The notes beneath the pieces were generated by a model, which saw nothing but the letters and a program-made list of their open reading frames with translations, did not search any database and had not been told where the DNA came from. The translations under genes were made by a program, and so were the position numbers. From Heligmosomoides polygyrus polygyrus (lineage: Eukaryota; Nematoda; Chromadorea; Rhabditida; Heligmosomidae), in NCBI GenBank assembly GCA_947396885.1, contig OX377202.1, positions 19,468,001-19,532,000 on the forward strand: a stretch of 64,000 nt of DNA. Direction: 5' to 3'. Position 1 is the stretch's first letter; the number at the start of each line of letters is the position of its first letter. Positions 32,214-42,900 of this stretch are shown piece after piece.

Positions 32214-33360
32214 TCAGTCGCTACGAGTGGATAAATACCCATAAGGGCACGCTACCTGGAGCACGAGATCTCCATTGTGGCAACAATCAATGATAGCGAG
32301 GCGTCCAGAAAATGCGCTGCAGAGGGTGCCTTCCTTGTTGGAAATTGAGAGCTGCATCGCTGAGGTAATCTCTGGTGTCATGGAAGTGAAAATGCTTCCA
32401 AACCTCCATAAGATAATGCGGAACTTGATTCCTGGCATGACTTCGAGGAGGGCCAGCTTCTTGGTTGATAAATACACTTAATCTGAAACAATAAAAACCA
32501 ATGTACTCCTAGCTTATTGACGAGTCCCTGCCCGCCTTACTTTCTCTGTAAGAGATGTGGTGCCTCTGTTTATACTCGCACCCTGAACCAGCGCTCGGCA
32601 CACTTAATCCGAAACAATAAAAGCCAATGTACTCTGAGCTTACTGACGAGTCCCCGCCCGCCTTACTTTCTCTGTAAGAGATGTGGTGCCTCTGTTTATA
32701 CTCGCACCCTGAACCAGCGCTCGGCACACTTAATCCGAAACAATAAAAGCCAATGTACTCTGAGCTTATTGACGAGTCCCTGCCCGCCTTATTTTCTCTG
32801 TAAGAGATGTGGTGCCTCTGGTTATACTCGCACCCTGAACCAGCGCTCCGCAGAAACACGTCGTGAGACGAATCGGGCCTTAATAGTTAAGTTTCTTTGG
32901 TGAGCCAAGTGGACTAGATATGTATGTAGCGCTAAAGCTCCCATACGGATCAGCAACAACACAGTCACGTTCAAACAATTCATTAACACTATTCTGATAA
33001 AAAAAATGTCGGAGAAATAGTAGGAATAAACATACGAGAATTAAGAGTGTCAACTAGAAAAGGAAATCATACCGAAGGAAAAAGGGAAAGGCAGGGTTCT
33101 TTTCCTGCAGTGGTTTATGTTGGGCGTTCTGCCAGAGGAAGAACAGTTTCTCTGTAGTCGATCTTCCATCCAAAGTACGATCGTCAGGACCCGCTTGCCC
33201 TGCTGGAAAATGGGGTTCACCTCGCGGAGGTAGTCTCTGGTGTCACCTTGCGTTGATGTCGGCGATGTTTAGAAGGCATAAGCTGACGCCGAAAGCGATC
33301 CCTGACATGACTTCGAAGTAGGCCTGTTCTTCGGGTAACATGTACATTTTGCAAACCAAC
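32214..33360 (-). pseudogene. Two related coding-like segments, unidentified
   Basis: On the - strand, 33350-33250 reads EEQAYFEVMSGIAFGVSLCL, then in another frame GDTRDYLREVNPIFQQGKRV. 32477-32350 reads STKKLALLEVMPGIKFRIIL and, in the other frame, HDTRDYLSDAALNFQQGR. The conserved pairs (EVM-x-GI; DTRDYL...FQQG) show a duplicated coding sequence with frame disruption in both copies. I do not recognise the family. The 126-bp tandem repeat lies between the copies. Confidence 0.4.
32476..32850. repeat. 126-bp tandem repeat, about three copies
   Basis: Units start at 32511, 32637 and 32763 (AGCTTATTGACGAGTCCCTG), exactly 126 bp apart and nearly identical. A partial unit lies in front and the last unit ends at about 32847. 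The unit length is a multiple of three and both strands stay open, which produces long but doubtful reading frames. Confidence 0.88.
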
Positions 33361-36300
33361 CAAGAAACTCTGCTTAATCACCGTTAACTCCCTCCAAGTT
33401 TTTATTCTATAACAAGAGCGCTGCTTTGGGTGTTACCGTACCTAGTGCCTGCGCCTGGTATACAGGTCTTGAAGGAAGTCAGCCCTTAATAGTAAAATAT
33501 CTTTAATGACCCAAATGGACTGGATGTATTATTATAATATTTACCACTATCTATACTACATTATGATTTACTATAACGCTGCGGTCATCAAAAACAGTTG
33601 CGTACAACGAATTTATTAACACCGATGTGATTAAAACAAACAAACTCATGAGACGGAAACAAACGAGAATGAAGAACGCGAATAGAAAGAAATCGGGTTT
33701 AAGAAAACGGTCAAAAAGGGTAAGGGTGGCGAGTTCTGTTGCAGTTGCACCAGTCGAGTGTTCCATCAGGAGAGCGATCCCGTCGTCGATACTCTCCCAA
33801 AAATTCCGGAACCAGTGCAATTCCGCGCAGTCCCGCGAAAGTCGTACTGTGGACCTTTCTGATTATCGTAATACCAAATAGTTCCCCCTTTTCTCCACCG
33901 AGTCCACTTCCTTTCAATAGTTTTTTTTGAAATCTTGTTACAATACGATCATGTCCCTTATGAGATCCACGAGGCCTCATCGCTTACGATTGGAGAAAGT
34001 GCGTCCCCTTCTCAAAATATTAATTGTTTGTGAATTGTATGTGTAAATGACTTTCAAATATGAAATGTGAATTTCATGTACAAAATTAAAATAATTTAGC
34101 CGAAGAACCATCAAAGCTTATGGAACCGTGGTACAAATCCAAAGTGGTACGGAAGGGCGGAAACAAAGCAGTCGTTTGAATCGCTAATCAAAATGGCAAC
34201 TACTTGTATTGATCAAAATAACATTTCGTAAAGAAATAACCACTTATTTCACTAGAAAAATATAATACATAAGCCACACAAAAATAAAACGAATTTATAA
34301 GTTGTTCGAGTATGTTATCTCTGGCTGCTCCGGCATATTCTAAGAGTACTGAAGGATAGACTTTCCGCAATGTTCTTGGATAATTTTAATTCTATCTCAT
34401 TTTGTTGTAAAAGATGGAATTCAAGGGAAGAATAATATGTTTGGTATGGTAGTGCACAAAAATAGAATTGGGTTAGGGTGGATAACACAAGAAGATTGTC
34501 AAATATTACAAGCTAAACAGAAAAACTTCAAGGTTATTTAATGAAGAGAAAAAACACTGTTTGGATATTAATTTATTGGAAAAAGCGAAAGTCGAAAAGT
34601 CAGTCTTTTCTCGTTTGATCAAACAAAAGATTCCCTACCAAAGACATGAGAAAGCGTTAGCCTAATCGTTCACCGTTTAAGGCTGAATGAGGGGACACGG
34701 GCGATCCTTATCCTAACTGCCCGGTGCTCGTACCGCGAAAATTTGCTTTCGCACTCTCTTTTGCTGGCGGCCAGTTCTTAAATAATAGACGCTTTTCCAA
34801 CCGACGGTTGCCTTAGTCCTACTTGAACTCCAATATCCCTTCTACTAGTCTCCTAACCCTTTATCACTGGCTTGCACCATCTATGCCATTCTTACTGTAG
34901 TATTAGTTTTACAAGATTTATCCTTAGAAAACCCAAGAATGCCCAAGAACCTTTGAATGCCTACGATAAACACCAGTAGGACTTGTTTGTTTTTAGAAAA
35001 CTGGGATCGTCTGCTGCTCTAGAGACATTCCAAGATAAGAACGTCTAAAGAAATACGGTGAAAAGTAGAAAATGAGCGGCAACCAAAGTTTGCCGCTACA
35101 TTCACTACAAAACGGTAAACCGATTACAATTTCTGTAGAAATTCGAAGCCTCAAACATTTTCAACAGACCAATAGTGTTTATCACAACAAACGGGGAGAG
35201 AGGAACTATCGATGGAATTCCAGCCAGGCAGTCTTCGACGACGCCTACACTATGGTGTGAGATCAGCTATCAAGAATACCAACGTTAGTCAATTTATTCA
35301 CTAATGTGTTGACTCATGCATAGCACATAGCATAGCGAACATGCCACAGATATGTATAGAGCTTTGGATTGGTGTCAGCCGTCTATCGCGGCCCACAGCT
35401 TCGACGTGGCACCGCAGGTGTTTAGCCGAGTACCACCAAACAAAAAGTGTATTGTGTGGCGGCTGAATGTATTGGTAATAACAATATGTTGTAAATCATT
35501 TGTGCAAAATCAAAAGAATCCAATAAGGTAACATCAAAGTTTACTCAATCCTGATGAAGCTTCAAAAATTTCTCTGGGTTGTGTTTCGAGAACCTTACAC
35601 TGCATTCCGGTATCAACTTGTCCTAACGTGGTCTCCAGGAAATTACCGCGAAGAAACAAAAACTGGTCAAAAGTTCCTCGACGCCACAGGTCTTGGATTC
35701 GCTCGAAAATTGTTGACCAGACCCTCCTTCGCAATATTTGTAGTTCTACGGGCAAACGTTTGCACTGTCGCAGTATTGCTAAGGCAGCGGAATTTAGTAC
35801 AGATACAACAGTGACATGTCCGCAGATTTGTCAACTCGACTTATCGTTAGGGCTAAATTAGATATTAGGTTTGGCACGTTCACATTAGACATTGGATTCG
35901 ACGCCTATTAGGATAAATCAAATTCCTCATTTTTTCAATCACGGTTGAAGGGATTTTATGATTAACGACATTTTTGAAAAGACCCGGGATAATTTAGGGA
36001 ACAGTACGTTAAAAAGGCTACATTTTCTTATGACCCAAATAAGTAATTTCTTCTTGAACCTCATATCGAATATCCGAATCGGGTAGGGTATCCGGTTTTT
36101 GTTCAAAGTCAATCATATGAATACGCGAAAGTCCGGTGTGGCGAAGATCTCATGTGAATCGTCCTAAACCCGGACTTCACAAAAGCACCTTCGCACAATA
36201 CTTTAAAACGGGATTCGAACAATTATGGATCCGAGTTATCCGAATAGGCGTCGGATCCAATGTCTGGACCACATTTGGCGGCTCCATTGCATTGCTCAAC

Positions 36301-37120
36301 GCGACGTGCGGCGCGGGAAAGCGGACGTGCGCTCGGTGACACCTGGTTCGCCGGGGATCAGGTCTGGTAAAAGTAGCAGCTTACATGTCATATCGGTGAC
36401 AATACAGTAGAGCAGCTAGGAACGCTTCAATATCAGTGCTGAAAGGATGTGACACAATGGAGAACCTGTGAAAAAGACACCGTAAACATTACATGTTTCT
36501 TGCACCGCCATTTCATCCTGTTGTCACCCTTATAGGATTATTGTTCACCTTCTGAGTCAAAATCTTATCTCGATCCCACCTACTCTCCGAATCCTTTAGA
36601 CTTTTCCTTTGTTCGTGTTCTAGTTTGAGTATTTATACAATTTCCAAGTCTACGATAAACATGTGCCCTTAGTGGTTTCTCTAAGTGATGAACAACTATG
36701 AAATCAGAGAGTGGAGTGAGGTATTCAAGTTTTCGCCCTACCTGCCAATAGACACTTACAAGCACTTCCTTGGAGACTTCTAGTTAATAACCATCGCAAT
36801 TCTTGCTTCGAATGGCCCTCACCAGGCCCTTTGCCGTTCCCCTTCACTCTTTTGAAATAGATTGAGTCTCATTCCGCTCGCGTTTTGTTAGCAAACGCTC
36901 CCACTTTTATTCCTTCAACTGCTTTCCTTCCTTCACGCCACCCGAAAAACGCGGTGGACAGTCGCCGACACATAAATTCGCGCTCTAGCGCGCCCAGCAG
37001 CAGGACGGGGCTACCATGGGCGTATGAGGTCCCTGTCGGACCGCGACAAATCGATCAATTTCGTCGTGCACCGTGCGCTACGTCTGGGGGGGGGGTGTCG
37101 CTGGAGTAATGCCTGCCCCC
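33361..37120. other. No confident gene
   Basis: Several open frames of 60-90 codons occur but none shows a recognisable domain or flanking splice signals. 33640-33830 (- strand, SIDDGIALLMEHSTGATATE) has a protein-like composition and could be an exon. 35550-35860 and 36130-36340 are similar weak cases. Confidence 0.3.
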
Positions 37121-37123
37121 CAA

Positions 37124-37296
37124 ATATGGCCTATCGCATACTTCTCTGGGCTCCCCCGCGGACAGTCACGAATCGTGCGAGGACCCGCATTTGACAGCTC
37201 GTCGTAGACCGCCACATCCATGCTGCACGCACAGCCTGCCTGTCTATGGTATACCTCAGCGGGAGTGGTGTCCACGGGAGTATGCCATAGGCCTAA
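37124..37296. mobile_element. Short foldback element, GGCCTAT family
   Basis: Left end ATGGCCTATCGCATACTTCT and right end GGGAGTATGCCATAGGCCTA are inverted, with CCCGCGG/CAGCGGG continuing inward. Same end type as 9519-9657. Confidence 0.5.
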
Positions 37297-37499
37297 GACA
37301 AGCACTTGAAAGAAAGCAATTAAACGATCAAAATGGCTGACAAAACACAGTATGAAACATCTCAAATTAACACCAAGCAAATATAACCATACTAAACTTC
37401 TATTAGAGAGAGCAACTGGTTATTATCAAAAGCTAAGAAGTTCAATGAGTATGTAGCATGTTGGAAACCATTCCCTTGAACTCCCTCTGGGTCAGCATC

Positions 37500-37605
37500 A
37501 CTTCGTAATGCGCATTCAGGTTGCCTTTGCGACTCCCATTGAATAAGACAGAATAGGATGTATCGTGCATCCCGCAAAGAGGTCGATTAACGCCAACCTT
37601 ATTAC
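37500..37605 (+). repeat. SINE-A 3' fragment
   Basis: ATGCGCATTCAGGTTGCC, then GTATCGTGCATCCCGCAAAG and GATTAACGCCAACCTTA, the + strand end of the family. Confidence 0.45.
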
Positions 37606-37939
37606 TAACTGTTATTCACCGATCTCTATCCTACTTTATTTATTCTTATCTATGTAGGTTTACTGTTGAAGACTTACTGAATCTCCAGAGATTCAGGCGC
37701 ACTTCTTGGGTGACACAGAGCTAATGTGCTAATGTCCATAAAAGCCCCCAGACACAGTTCTCTTTGCTCCTTGTTCCGTATTTATTTGTAACCTTCCGAT
37801 TTTGACTAGAATAAACTGCATTCCTTGCTCTCTCTTCGTGCACCGGGACCATATTAGCGCTGGATATCGAACCCAATTCCACCTACAGTAATCGGAAAGA
37901 TTACTAGGACGACAGGCAGACACTATAACTGTCCGACTA

Positions 37940-38310
37940 GGTAATAAGTTTTGGTTGGATGGAAGAATGATGCTACTAAAGTATTTTCTGCTTTTACCTG
38001 CAGTAATGTTTCGTAGTGGCGAGGACGAGTTCAGACATCGAGGTGAGGACCGTGAATACCCAACTGGGGGTCAAAGCATCGTTGGAGTTGGAGAACCGGA
38101 AAGACGACCACCTGGGCCATGTCGTTGGAAATTAGGCGAGCCGACCATTTTGTGCAGCGACCGAAGACCGTAATCAAAAAAATACAACGGGAATTTACTT
38201 TGGCTCTAAACGTCTATCATTTACTCTTACATGTAGCTAATGTTTGCGTGTTTTTCTGCACCTACTCTACAGAACTGTTCATGTTCTGGTGTGCTAAATA
38301 AATTAATTAA
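37940..38310 (+). repeat. Possible retroposon end with TTAA-rich tail
   Basis: GC-richer sequence (37990-38170) running into TAAATAAATTAATTAATTAA at 38296-38315, as at LINE 3' ends. The translated part shows no clear motif. Confidence 0.3.
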
Positions 38311-38335
38311 TTAAAAAGAGCACAAGGAAGTGTAG

Positions 38336-38361
38336 CAGTGTACCTTGGCCAAGGTACACTG
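38336..38361. repeat. 26-bp perfect palindrome
   Basis: CAGTGTACCTTGG followed directly by its exact inverse complement, with no spacer. No surrounding gene explains it. Confidence 0.9.
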
Positions 38362-38574
38362 TAAAAGCGTTAATCGAAAATGTGAAGCTCTTCGTGTCAC
38401 TCGAGTGAAGAGGACCAACTGGGCTACTCTTACACATGACAGCGACGAGTAGAGTGGTTCGCGGCATCCGCTCAAACATCGAGATCATAGACGATATTTG
38501 GACAGTGAGGCGAATCTGACGGCTTTTCTTATCCCAACTGAATGGATTCGTAGTTAGTTAGGACAAAAGTGGTA

Positions 38575-38703
38575 TAGGTCGGCGTTAGTCAATTCCTTTG
38601 CGGGATGCACCACGCAGTCTACTTTGGCGCAATTTCGTGGGGGCAATTAGATGCGTAATTGGCCTACACAGTGACTCACGACAGCCAGCATGCGAACAAG
38701 TCA
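38575..38703 (-). repeat. SINE-A 3' fragment
   Basis: GGCGTTAGTCAATTCCTTTG, GGGATGCACCACGCAGTCTA and AGATGCGTAATTGGCCTACA, in - orientation. Broken off at GAACAAGTCAGATTC. Confidence 0.6.
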
Positions 38704-38734
38704 GATTCATCAAAATCCCACCATAAAAGAGATA

Positions 38735-39060
38735 GCGGCTGTCCTTTGTCCGCCCGTCTGTCCATCTGGCCTTTTATAGACGTTGAGTAGCCAGGCGTCC
38801 GAGTTCAGAAGAGGTGTCAGAAGTGTCACCGATGTCGCGCAAGGGGTGCCCGGATTCAGACGACGTGCCACCGATGTCGCGTAAAGAGCGTCCGGGTTCA
38901 AAAGACATCTCACCGACGTTGGTCAGCAGGCAACCGAAGTCATAAAATGGACAGACGGGCGGACAGAAGATGTTTCATCGATGTCGCGCAAAGGGTTGGT
39001 TCAGAAGATATGTTGCCCACGTTGAACGAGCCTGCGGACTTAGAACAGAGAACGTGTCAC
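38735..39060. repeat. ~50-bp repeats between inverted GGACAGACGGGCGGACA blocks
   Basis: TCCGCCCGTCTGTCCAT (38748) and its inverse ATGGACAGACGGGCGGA (38945) bound a set of repeats. These contain CACCGATGTCGCGCAAGGGG, CACCGATGTCGCGTAAAGAG and CATCGATGTCGCGCAAAGGG. Confidence 0.6.
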
Positions 39061-39065
39061 CCGCT

Positions 39066-39350
39066 TCATAAGGGGGACCAGTAAAGGGGATGGGGTCCAA
39101 TGAAGGTGAGGGGCCAATAAAGGGTGATCCATGAACAGAGGACAACAAAAGAGAAGACCAGTAAAGGTGGGACCAGTAATGGGGTACCAGTGAAGGGGTG
39201 CAAGTAGGAGAGTACCTTTGAAGGGGTAACTAGTAAGGAGGAATTAGTGATGAGAGACCACTGAAGGGAGGATCCAATGATTCGACAAAGGAAGAACCAA
39301 CAAAGGGGGACCAGTGAAGAAGGGTCCAGTAAAAGGAGGATCATTGAATT
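39066..39350. repeat. Purine-rich short tandem repeat (GGGGACCAGTAAAGG type)
   Basis: About 15-17 degenerate copies of a 15-20-bp unit (GGGGGACCAGTAAAGGGG, GGTGGGACCAGTAATGGGG, GGGGGACCAGTGAAGAAGGG). The + strand is almost all purine over 285 bp, with many runs of three to five G. Confidence 0.75.
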
Positions 39351-39430
39351 GAAGTTAAAGTTCCTTAAAATGTATCCTTCGAAGGTAATTCTGGCACTAT
39401 TAATTCACAGACTTTCAAGACATATGTAAC

Positions 39431-39572
39431 AAGGGAAGGGTCTGAAGCAGAACGGGGAGAGCGAGTCATAGGGAGAATCCTCAGCCCTCAACTTTTATAC
39501 TAACTGAGAGATGAGGATTCTCAGTATATGACTCGTTCCCTTGTTCAGACATAAGCTTCAGACCCTTCCCTT
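39431..39572. mobile_element. 142-bp imperfect hairpin element
   Basis: Ends AAGGGAAGGGTCTGAAGC and its exact inverse. The inner arms GAGTCATAGGGAGAATCCTC and GAGGATTCTCAGTATATGAC are also complementary. MITE-like. Confidence 0.7.
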
Positions 39573-39958
39573 CTAAGTCTTGGGCGGCCTGGATGCCGAC
39601 TCGGACGTAGGCTGCGACATCTGGCGTCTCCTATAGCTGCACTACCATGGTTTATAAAATGCTTGGCGCGTTCTGAAATAGTAGGACGTTACGCAGATCG
39701 GTGCTTGCCTAGAAAAAGAGCGGTGAACTCCGGCTTAAGTTTGCAGTTTTTTACTAGTGAGGTCTCATGCTTCACTCTCACCTAGACACCCTCGGACTCA
39801 TCATGACCCAGCCGAATGTTCAGGGGTGGCCGGTCGGATATCAACTGTTGGCTGGAGAGTCGAGACGGGTGAGGTGAGTGGGAGCCTCGGGCGGCGGCGA
39901 GAAACACTCTCGTCTCATTCTGCACACTGAGACCGCCGCTGTTGCTGCTACTGCTGCT

Positions 39959-42900
39959 ATGACAGCTATGCGTGGCATACTGCTCCTTCTTCTGATAGTT
40001 ACTGGGTAAGTGATTGGGGCTACCCGGAGGGCTAACTCACCCTATCCATTACCATCCTGCTTCTACTGATTTGTTGCTTCTGAAAGACAGTCTTTTGTTA
40101 AGAAAACGCAGTGCTGTAATATCGTTTATCTTCCGTTCCCTGGAGCCTAGGCGTTGTCGAGCTGAAGAAAATGAACCACCAGCTACACGTCTACTATTTA
40201 TAGTTATCTACAGGATGTTCAACAATGTAGAAGCAATGATCGAAAGAACGTAATTCTGCCTACAGCCATGCTTTGAGAGAGCTTTTAGAAAAAGTTGAAA
40301 ACGCAAAAAATGTATATATTGCACCATGGACTCGCCAAAAGCTTCACATTTCGAAATTTCGCAGTCGATTGATTGCATACGGATTATCGCTTGTTACAAT
40401 TCGGCCATGGAAGCACTGAACTACTGCTTGATTTGTCCGCGGTTCAGTGTGGAACGCGCCCATCTGCTCCTACCCAAAACAGCGCTACAAAACGAAGTGA
40501 TGATTCTATTTCTTAGAACTTATGTAGCTAGAGCATTGCATTTCCATACGAGTTAAGATCACTTATTAAAAATGCAGTCTACTCATAACTAATTACAAGG
40601 CGTAATGGAATTTGGGGCAGAGCTCCTCTTGGTTTTATTCTCCTTTTCGTTCTACATATTTTTTAGAACATTTTTATTCTATGACCTGTTTAATTATTTT
40701 TTAAAATCCTATTCTGTATTTGCCATGTCCGACTTTCTATGAACCTGATGTCGCATTCGTAGTAGTTCTTCCTTGAACTCTAGGCGAGGTTGGTAACAGC
40801 GTTTACTAGGCTTACGTTCGGCGAGATCGCCTTCTTTAGAGCCTGAAAAAAAAACAAGCCTAAGTGTGTGTCCACTCGACCAAGGATCTCCTCAACCCTA
40901 ATGGATTTTGAGACCAATTAGACGTACACAAGATGAGTAGGAGACTCCCGGGTTATATATAGGCACTCCCCCTTCCGGTTGATTTGTGGGTCAGTAGCCT
41001 GTATCCAAAATGCCTCAAGTGCTTTCCGCGCCGACGTCTGGGGCTCACGCGCTAAAATTTCAAATTTGACCTCAAAGTTACCTCCGTGGTGGGCGTTGAC
41101 CCTGTGGCCACCCAGTGCAGTGGAAACTCGCGACCTTTGCTTGCCCTCCATGTGTTCTTTGGCGCGTACATGGAGTGGGCGAGAGGCTTCACCGATATAC
41201 TTTTCACCACAGCTGTGGCAGGTGATCCTGTAGACTGTCCCAGAAACGGCGCAATCTCCCTCTCTGCCAGCCGGACAGACCACACAGTTAGGAGTAACAC
41301 AAAGGCGGTCGTACATGCGGTTTCTTACCAGCCGGCATTTCAGACTACGGAGCGGTAATTCCATAAGAATTACCGACTCATCTTGTGTACGTCTAATTGG
41401 TCTCAAAATCCAGTAGGGTTGAGGAGACCCTTGGTCTAGTGGTCACACTTAGGTTTGTTTCCTTTCAGGCTCTGAAGAAGGCGATCTCGCCGAAACGTAA
41501 GCCTAGTAAACGCTGTTACTAACCTCGCCTAGAGTTCAAGGAAGAATGCTACGTATTCTGTATTTGTTTTGAATAGTCTTCCTAACTATGTTTTTTTTTA
41601 CGTGGACTTAATTACTGAATTGTTTGTAGCTACGTAATAAATTGTACGGTATAGTATAGCCAACCATGTATATGACGGCTGACCTCAGTTTTGATAGCCA
41701 CTACAGAAGCATTGTAAAGAAAGCAAATTACCGGATCTACAACTTATTCAAAGTCCTACGAACGAGAGATCCCCAAATATATTTGCGAGCATACAAGACT
41801 TATGTACGTCCCGTAGTTGAAAGTGGAGTGACCGTATTTAACCCGGTCAAGAGGAAAGACATTGACTTTCTAGAAGGAGTTCAAAACAGCTTTACCCGTA
41901 AGCTAGTAATGCGATGTTTTGCTCAAGTCCCCTGTGGTGCGCAAAGATCGAAACTTCTCGGACTGTCTTCTCTCTCTAACAGGAGGAGAAAAGCTGATCT
42001 TCCGATGATGATCAAAATTCTTCCCGGTAAGCTACCAATAAGGTCAATCGACTTTTTTGGTGTTCCGCTGACTAGAACCGTAAGAGGAAAGCTTGGACTG
42101 CGAGTTCCCATGGCCAGGGTTAGAGCAAATTTCCTTACATGCATTAGCATTAAGGAACTAAACTCGTTATTGAGCAACGACGAGCGCGTCCTGGGTTACT
42201 CTGTTCAAGTTCTTAAGACCTTACTATCTCGTAGCCACATAGGAAGTTAAATGTATTAATGGCATATTTATGGTCTGTGTTTCTGCCATAGTTTTATCTG
42301 CTGCTCTATAACACTGCTCTACCCTCTTCATTTTATTGAATGTTTACGCGTGTGACTGTAGCTCGCGTCTTTAAATAAATAAATAAAATAAATAAATAAT
42401 AGAAACTTGTGTGATTCTACGTGGTGAGTTACGTCTTAAATTCGATGTTATAAAGAACATGGCGCAGTCCTAATGTAGAAACGTTGTGTGATAGCACATC
42501 AAGCCTCTGTTTTTTCATTAAAGTTCCAGCTCTTGCTGCTAGCCTTGAGATTGGGAACAAACTATGGTACCTCGATTAGGGTTTGTATTTTGAATGACGT
42601 ATATTCTACAGTAATTTGTAGAGTGCTGTTTTCCAATCAAGGAGTTATAATAATTTGGCGACATAGCTATGACAAGCATAAACAGTCAAGTCTAAAATTT
42701 GAAGTAGTAGACTGGTGCATGGCGCAAACGCAAACTGTTCACTACTCGCTTGTCGCAAAATTTTCCTCCTTGGAGCTCGTTTGCACGTTTTTATATTTTT
42801 CTAGAAGGTTAACCAGCAGCGAAATTAGTAGCTAGTTAGTCTGTTTCCTTGTTTAATTGTCATTGAAACAGTGCGAAGAATTTTTTCAGACAGGCTATGT

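Larger units (their letters stand above)
40750..41560 (-). mobile_element. Penelope-like element 3' region with inverted end copies
   Basis: An open GIY-YIG reading frame lies between two inverted arms, 40750-40938 and 41376-41560. The arms share the same 3'-end sequence including the hammerhead-like motif (GCGAGATCGCC region). This is the usual PLE layout in which a short inverted piece of the element is joined upstream of the retained 3' end. No reverse transcriptase is present. The element lies in the first intron of the ion-channel gene. Confidence 0.82.

Noticed and set aside
32509..32903. 116- and 128-codon frames on both strands
   Set aside because: Produced by the 126-bp tandem repeat, whose length is divisible by three.
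38717..38763. CRISPR-like array from the short repeats near 38.7-39.0 kb
   Set aside because: Repeats are degenerate, spacing irregular, and the genome is eukaryotic.
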